A stretch of 64,000 nucleotides of DNA from contig OZ024808.1 in NCBI GenBank assembly GCA_964017045.1, positions 10,880,284-10,944,283 on the forward strand, given 5' to 3'. A program made the position numbers and the translations under genes. The notes under the pieces were generated by a model that was not told where the DNA came from, ran no database searches, and saw only the letters and a list, made by a program, of their open reading frames with translations. Of this stretch, positions 56,700 to 64,000 are shown in pieces; positions within the stretch are counted from its first letter, which is position 1; each line of letters starts with the position of its first letter. This DNA comes from Omphiscola glabra (lineage: Eukaryota; Mollusca; Gastropoda; Lymnaeidae).

Positions 56700-59600
56700 C
56701 ATTGTGAATCGTATAATCCCTTATTGGCTTACATTGTAGTATAGAAATGAACCGGCTAATTGTCAAGAAAAGTAAAGATAATCATAATTTTTCAAAATAC
56801 CTATTTTATCATGTCTTGTTGCTGTTGTTGTTTTTGAGATATCGGTATGAATGCATAATGTTTTGGGTATTTTTAAAAGTTAAGTTACGTCAAAAGAAAT
56901 ACATAAAATGTTCGTTTGAAGTTGCCTTTGTTATAGTTGTTCAAAACATGTTAAAATATTATTTTGGATATTTCAGTTACCACTTTGGTCATTTTGATTA
57001 ACTTTTTTTTTTCGTTGTGATAGTTTTGCTAATTAATATCTGTTTTGTTTTTAAATTAGGTGCAAATAAAATTAATATGTCTCTGTCTTTTGTGTAAGAA
57101 TAGTTTTTAAAAAAATAATTGAGAGAAGTGTCATTAACAATAGCATTACATATGCCCTCAATTGTAGCGTAGTGGTTCATTACGTCCTAAGGTTGTTTAC
57201 ACCCACCAAATTTGGCGCAGCTGGTAAAAAAAAATATGGAAATGTCCAAAAATGCCACCCTTCAATATGAAGAAAAATGTGCCCCCGGGGAACATTTCTA
57301 GGCCTAGCCCACTCCTACTATTACATTGACGACACATCATCGATTAAGGACACAGCAGCTTTAAAAGTTCTGCATCGAATTTTACAAGTAGACACGTCAG
57401 GAATGTTGCTGCAGTGAAAAACCTTGTGAAAAAAGTGCTCAACTGATAAAGACATTTACGACCTAACGTGCCACTACGCATCAGATAAGAAGCCTTTGAA
57501 CTAAGCGTTCAATCGATCAACACTAGTTTCTTGATATTATAACATGCAATGAATACAGAACAAATTAAAAGAAATACCTTAAATGAATGTTGTGCGTTGT
57601 TGCTGTTTTATAGGGATTTTTTGGCTTGGATGCGGGTTGGGGGAGTGGAAGGGATGGTTAGGGGTGGGTTAAAACTTGTCACCGTCTTAAAGCTGCCCTT
57701 TTATAGCTCAAAACATATTTCCCTTCGGTTAACGGATTTTTTTTAAGGAGATATATGTTTGTTCGAAACAAACTTCTACTACAGATTTTTATTCGACCCT
57801 TAGTCTACGCTCTTTGCCTTTACCTCAAAACTTGCCCTACATTGTTTGAATACTTGCTCCCAGAAAAATCCCAAAGGAAGCTGTTGCCCACTGAATCCCT
57901 AAATAAATTGAATTGTCTTTTTTTTTAGTTTTTTTAAACCTGTCACCCAGGCGAATTATGACAAACTTGAGTTGCTAAGTAGTGACATGCCCGTTTTCAA
58001 CTTTATAATGGCAACACGTTAATTTTTGTGTAGGCAAAGTACATTCTCTAAATCTTAAAGATACAAGTTCCTTCAAAAACGTCCATTTATTAATAATGAA
58101 AATAAGAGGGGCATTTCTATGATAACTTTGACCTTGTGGGATGCGATTGCCCGCGTTATTTTTATATGTGCGTGGTATGCGCAAGTACAAAAATTAAACA
58201 TATCATTTTTAGACCTTTACTAAGTTCTAAAAAGACGCAAAAAACACACAATAAATACAAGTGTTTGCACTGTCGGATCGAGACTTGGGACTAGGGATCT
58301 GTACATTAAACTTCAGCAGTATGGGATATTTTACTCACGGCTTGCCTTCTGCTCGAGTAGAGCCGCCTCTGTTGTTATGAACGTATTCTATTGGGCCATT
58401 CTACCTTAGCTTTTATTTTCTCGAACCTTTTTTTTTTCCGACACCAACGACCTCGTTCAGTAAAAAAATAATTCTAAGCACGTCATTAAACTCAGAATAT
58501 CACGACAGATTAAATTTGCGGCTAAATAAAAATTCAGGCAACTCTTACAGCTTTACTGCTGCCAAAATATTTCGAATAGTTGACCTCGTCTTGAGTTCGC
58601 GGCCGCGAGGACGAGTTTGAAAGAATGGCTGTATAGATTATTTTATTCACAATTAAAAAACGCTTAACTTAGGAACTTCGCCAAAGTTTAATTACACCAT
58701 AGTGTCTAGATTGGGGTGTTAAGAAGGAGGAGTGCGACAAAACCTGTGTAGGTATGAACACTCAGTAAAACAAAAGAAAAACAAATATGTTAATTGTTGG
58801 ATCTATTAGAGGGAGATTTTTGTGTTTTTCAATTCAAATGGTGTCGTTTTATCGTTTACCTCCCTTATCTATCTTATAAACTATATTAAGAAAGCGTATG
58901 CCAGGCCAGTGGTTCTCAAATTGTTATGTGTGATTAACCGATTGGCATGCATGTACCCCATTTTCCAATTTATGTATTATTGTTTATCGTCCAATCTTTG
59001 TTACATCCTTGAACTTTTCCGGACCTCTTATGATACCTCGAATTGGTGCCGGTTGCTTGACCAACATTTTGATTAGGCATAAAAAAAAATAATTAAAAAA
59101 AGCTATGTAACGTAAGGGTTTGATTAAACAATGTTCAAAAACCTTTTCATCCCAATTTAAAATATCGTACTTTTAGGAATACTGGATCGAAATATATAAA
59201 AAAGGGCTAAAATAAAATTAAAAGCTTCCAATCGGTTGATGCATTTGTACTTCAGATTCGTATAATATTTAAAGATTTATTAGGTACCCCTTTAAAGTTT
59301 AATAAAAGACTTCGCTAATTAAAATATACCTTTTCATTTATTGAGAAATAAATACGTTCTCATCGTGTTCACAAACAAAAGATTTACAATACAGTGGAAT
59401 TAAGACAAGATGCTCCCGCTCTCTGGTGTGCAGTATAACATGGTATAAGAACCTCTTTAAAAAAATACACTTGCTTTGAGTTAGGATTTCATGTTAAAGG
59501 GAAACTATTAGCAAACAATTCAATTTGATTGTGTCGTCATTAACTAACATAAACGTAGCATGAATCTCCTGTTAATTGTATTTCTACCCATGGCGCCTAG

Positions 59601-60756
59601 CTCTTTAGATGAAATACAACGACTGAATATCAATGTTTTACAGGACAGTCGAACTAAACAAAATACTGTAGACGTCTTAATGTTCAACCAGAGTATTCAT
59701 CACTCCATTGTAAACACATACACGCGATAATGATATTTTAAACTTGAGTTACTTCCTTTTAGGACATTCTACTTTTCTTAATATGGATGAGAAAGAAAAA
59801 AGTGGGTGACCCTGTTAACAATGTAAAAAAAATTTTTTTTTTAAATGTATCAGGTTGATCCCCAGTTTTTAGGATGGAGGAGAAAAAAGATTTGGTGTAC
59901 ACGAAATAGAGTTTTAAAATTAGATCTCATCAATAAATGGTCACATTGCTGGATTTAATATCACACGTGTTCGTTGGTGTTGTATTATTATTTAACGTGA
60001 TGATTAATTATGTGAAAATAATATAAAAATGAGTTTGTTGAATAATCTTTCGCGAATTTTTGACACTCACCTTTCTGCGTATTTAAAAAAATATTTTTGA
60101 GATTTTTCGGTTTATTAGTACTTCTAAATTGAGTTTTTTTTTAAAAAATCATTTATCTCCATTGCAGCCAAGAGCTATTCAAAATGAAGAATAAATTGTC
60201 TTTACAAATGTCCGCCATTAAGGAAGAATTTATGCAATTGCTAATTTTTAAATATTTTTTTTAGCTAGAGCCATAAATAAAAATAATTAACACTAGCAAT
60301 GAAAAAAATCAAAATTAAAAAAATATTACATTTAGAGGGGTGAATCGGGCCTTTTGGCTGACATGGCAGTTATCATGTGATAGTCTGATGTAGGGATATT
60401 TCTCACTATCTCTAAACTTTATGTTAGTTTATCAGGAAGGACGCTACTTTTTTCCCAGTAAACATTTAGAGCAATGTTATTATAATGATAATGCTTATCA
60501 GGCGTGCTTCACTATGTTAGATATAACACAATTTGAATGTCCATTACAGAGCAAAGGTAACTCCAGGAGACACGTTGACGCCTGCCAGAAAGTCGTCGTC
60601 GTCACCCCCACCTCCCCTGTTAAGTTAATCTGAATGTGACATTTTTTTCAGTTGATAAACAAAGTTATTGTCACCTGCGATATATAAACATGCGAAACAT
60701 ATTTTCGAGCTATTGACGCGTGTGGTCTATTTCTTTCTAGACAGTGGGGCACATGT
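56700..60756. other. AT-rich intergenic, no gene recognised
   Basis: 57270-57310 holds a C-rich repeat fragment (GTGCCCCCGGGGAACATTTC). 58909-58925 (CAGTGGTTCTCAAAT) resembles a hAT terminus, but no partner end was found. All frames are short and motif-free. Confidence 0.45.
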
Positions 60757-60860
60757 GCACTAGTTTTAATCGCGTCCACTCTTTGATGTTATCTTCCCAT
60801 CTTTTTCTCTGTCTTCATCTTCTTCTTCCTCCTCTAGTAGTGCCCTGCAAGATTTCTATA
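60757..60860 (-). mobile_element. RTE-type LINE fragment
   Basis: Matches 31410-31500 (TCTTTGATGTTAT, TTCCCATCTTTTT, CTTCTTCTTCCTCCTCTAGT, AGTGCCCTGCAAGATTTC). Minus-strand coding for the region LQGTTRGG through WEDNIKEW. Very short. Confidence 0.8.
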
Positions 60861-63800
60861 GAACACAAAAATGACTTCACCGGAAGTTTCCTTAGTTGAA
60901 TATGCACTTGTTAGGTTTTTTTTTTTATTAATTCTATTAGCACCTTTAAATCTATTAATCTATTTATAGAGAAGCCTTTATAATTAAGAAAAATATTTCA
61001 TGCCAATTAAAATGAGTGTAAAGAATAATTAGATTAGCCCGTGGGTGGCGAAACATGCATTCAGTGGCGATGTTGGTGCCCTTTTCAGCCGGCCGAAATT
61101 GCTGCATCTCCATAAAGCGAAAACAAATTGAAACCCGGCGTGGACCGCCCCCTCTGTACCCCACTTCATACGCCGCTGAGTGTTTGATTAAACCTTTCTA
61201 GTTCTGGCTAAAATGCTTGTATCCTTAGTCACAAAGCACCTCAAAGATATCCGGTACAGGGGATGACTTTGAAAGATATTTGTGTAACTGTAATCAAATG
61301 TTGAAGTGCCAAATATCAAAGGAGACGGAAGATGAAATGTCAAGTGATTTGTTTACGAGTATCTTTTGTTTAAGATAGGGAATAGAAATCATATGCCATG
61401 CAATACTATTGCCCTAGTTAAATTGTCTTCTAAGGTTTGAAGTTCTGATAGGTTTTCTAACTTATCTAGCACTCGAAATTTGAACCATTATGGCTGTCAT
61501 TGTTGTTTACAATTATAATTTAGTTTGCGTGAATTCTATGTGAAAACCTTCGATATTTCGATTTCAGCATTACTGCACACGTTCAATTATTTATTTATTG
61601 TTGTAGCGGTTCGTAATGTTCCTGTATGATCGTTATATTCCTTTATGTTCGTTCGTTTTTTTTCCAATTAAAGTAGAGCTAAGTGCCTGCTTCTAAAAGT
61701 ATAATTCACTTTGTTTGTTTGTTTGTTTTTAATTGTCTTTATGCATCCCCAGACATAAATAGTGTGTCTAGTTAGCAGAATCTTTTTTTCCCCTATTGGT
61801 GTATCATCTAACAATAATGTCCAGAACAATAAGAATACACCGGACACGATTTGCTGTTGATAGCCATCTAAAAGTCTTTGTGAAGTATTTACATATCATA
61901 AAATCTACATACTCTCTTCCTCCTACTGATCCACATTGTCATCGTCCCATTAAACTGCGTATTGTCTACCTTCACATCGAAAAGCAATTCTAAATTTCAA
62001 TTTAGACCCTATCACCATTTCCCATCAACGTCTAACTACTCATCTTATCATATTGTCCCTTTTTCCCATATTAACCAGATTTTACTATATCTGAGGAATG
62101 AACTCTCGCCACATGCGTCCAACACAGCCTTTTCTCTCACAGAACAATTTTTTCACGCACAACTACTGAAGAAATATTAAAAGGTCAATTGCACTTTATT
62201 ATTCATCAAAACTGGACTAACTCGATTGAGCCCATGCTATATATATATATTTTTAAATTTCATAAAATTCATATTGTCATAATCGACATCTTACAAAGCA
62301 TTAACACCACCCCCCCCCCCCCCCCAACCACAAAAAAAAAAGATATATGAATTAAAATTTTAAAAATCCTTTACCAAATGCATACAAATAAAAGTAACAA
62401 AAAAAAAGAATGTTTTGTAAGGTGCATATAAGAAATTAGTTGAACCCAAAATTCAGTGTTCAATATTTTACGTACATAACGGAAGTAACAAAAGCCATTT
62501 TATTGTTCTCTCAATGTAACCATTCAATTTTTGCATACCGGGAACGTAAAATCTCTACTCCCGGGGCGCTGCTTTTGGTTTTATTTTCAAACTGACACAG
62601 AGAAAATTGCTGTTACATAATCTTTAAAATTAAACTCTACCACCTACGTGTTGTATGCAGCACCCCTCAGGTACGCGTAATAACATAATATCCAGGTATT
62701 ATTGTGATGACAATAAAAACAAACCATGTATTATGCATTGCAATTCCTGGTTTTGACAGTATTTTTCAGATAATTATTCATTTTTTAATTTTTTATTGCT
62801 TCTGTTTCTTTTTTTAGAATTAATATCAAAATATAATTTCAGAAAATAATTTTCTTGGAATTTGACAAAATGTGGTTACATTATACTAAATTATACAGAC
62901 ATGTGAAAAAACAAAATGAACATGTTCATTATTATAAGAGGATTTTTAATGTTAAATATGTAACAACTTTTCTTTCCACTAATGAGCTCTTCAAATATAA
63001 AATAGTCTTCATTGCTATAAGTCTGACATATCAAATGAAAATCTTTTTTTTTTTTTGTGAAATAATTAATGAAAAACTTAGCAAAATCTTTAAAAATCAA
63101 ATTTTTCCACTCAAATGCTATTTCATGTCAAAAAAAAAACCCAAAAATGTTGCGATACTTTTGAGCACAAAGGGGTATATTTGAACATATGTGTCCTTTG
63201 CCATAATTTTCATTCGATATTGACACAAAACAAACCCATTTTCTAAAATATTAGTACTGTTTAAGATAGAGGATGTCCCTTCAATTTTGGGAAGCTTGTA
63301 TTTTTTAGGCTTGTTTGCTTCTTTTGTTTTTAAATGGCATTAAACGTATTAACTTTGATCGTGTAAAAGTACATTGAAACCCCGATGGCCTTATATTGAT
63401 TCTTCGTACCAATACATAATTTGTCTTGACGAGCTCCTGCCACTGGATCAAAACACGCGCGGACAAAAAGTGTGAGGCTGGCGTATTGTGAAACGTTGTC
63501 TCACTTTAATTAAAATAAAACGCATTTCTCTGACAAATCCACCTGGGTTGCCGAAGAGAAATAATTAGGACCAGCGCTGTTCATCGTCATACGATGAAAA
63601 AGTTATAAAAATGTCCGTGAAATAAATGGAATCAATGTTGTGATGCAGACTCATTGTTTGAGCACTCTCCGCACTGGTCACGCCCAACGAATTTGGGCAA
63701 CAAAGAAAAACTAATTTGCATGCAATACCAATGGGCCCCTAAAGAACGCATCTTGCGTCATGAAGGGCTTTCCAGAAAATAAGAAGTCTCGAAAACCTAT

Positions 63801-63960
63801 ATCAATTCTTGATCATTACAAAATAAGACAAATCCTGAATCTGAAAAAATAAACCTCATTAAAAAATGCATTTTTAAAAAAAATAGCTATCAAAATTCAT
63901 TATATCGGCGTATACTAAAAGACTAATTTTCCTGTATCTTTTAAATGGGTACTGTGTAGA
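60861..63960. other. AT-rich, no gene recognised
   Basis: Includes a C-run near 62308-62326 and A-rich tracts. No frame has a recognisable motif, including the 109-codon frame at 62855-63184, which is lysine/asparagine-rich low complexity. Confidence 0.45.
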
Positions 63961-63967
63961 TCAGTGT

Positions 63968-64000
63968 TTCTCATACTGGGATCAGCTGTCCACCTTTAAC
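63968..64000. mobile_element. Possible hAT terminus at the window edge
   Basis: TCAGTGTTTCTCATACTGGG resembles the left terminus of many hAT elements (CAGTG-TTCTCA). The element would extend beyond the window, so this is only a hint. Confidence 0.25.

Noticed and set aside
62855..63184. 109-codon plus-strand frame
   Set aside because: Lysine/phenylalanine/asparagine-rich low-complexity product of AT-rich DNA, with a comparable antisense frame.

Overview
The window is animal nuclear DNA: AT-rich, intron-containing, gene-poor and full of transposon relics and minisatellites. Intronless GIMAP/AIG1-type GTPase genes, a TNF-superfamily ligand gene split into small exons, RTE-like and CR1/L2-like LINE remnants, a Penelope-like remnant, a Helitron 3' end and a ZBED5/FAM200-like hAT element together suggest an invertebrate, most likely a lophotrochozoan and probably a gastropod mollusc. 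The species is inference; no rRNA, tRNA or mitochondrial marker was seen.

Region by region. 1-1048 (minus) is the first part of a GIMAP GTPase gene that runs off the left edge. 1.8-2.5 kb and 4.7-5.2 kb hold minisatellites (20/40, 41 and 17 bp). 8.35-9.58 kb and 11.2-12.5 kb hold two complete, tandem, intronless GIMAP genes on the plus strand. 12.8-13.1 kb is a Penelope-like fragment and 15.4-16.3 kb a decayed LINE. 16.7-18.85 kb is a roughly 80-copy 27-bp satellite that happens to be one long open frame. 20.4-21.0 kb is a GC-rich insertion between 10-bp direct repeats. 22.86-26.63 kb is a dead hAT element whose transposase has been inflated by three different minisatellites, each built from its own codons. 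29.8 kb has a frameshifted orphan TNF-type exon. 31-44 kb is mostly LINE, Helitron and unclassified repeat relics.

From 45.9 to 55.4 kb (plus) eight coding exons can be assembled, with matching splice phases, into a 275-residue type II membrane protein with a C-terminal TNF homology domain. Its introns carry a CR1/L2-type LINE, an RTE-type LINE tail, GCTCC-rich repeats and a near-perfect 44-bp-arm hairpin. 56.0-56.7 kb has a LINE tail and a Penelope-like fragment with a hammerhead-ribozyme-like core. The remainder to 64 kb is AT-rich with no gene that can be supported.

The only genes that look functional are three GIMAP GTPases and one TNF ligand. Both families are linked to immunity and cell-death control in animals. 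Their proximity here is suggestive, but co-regulation is not shown by the sequence.
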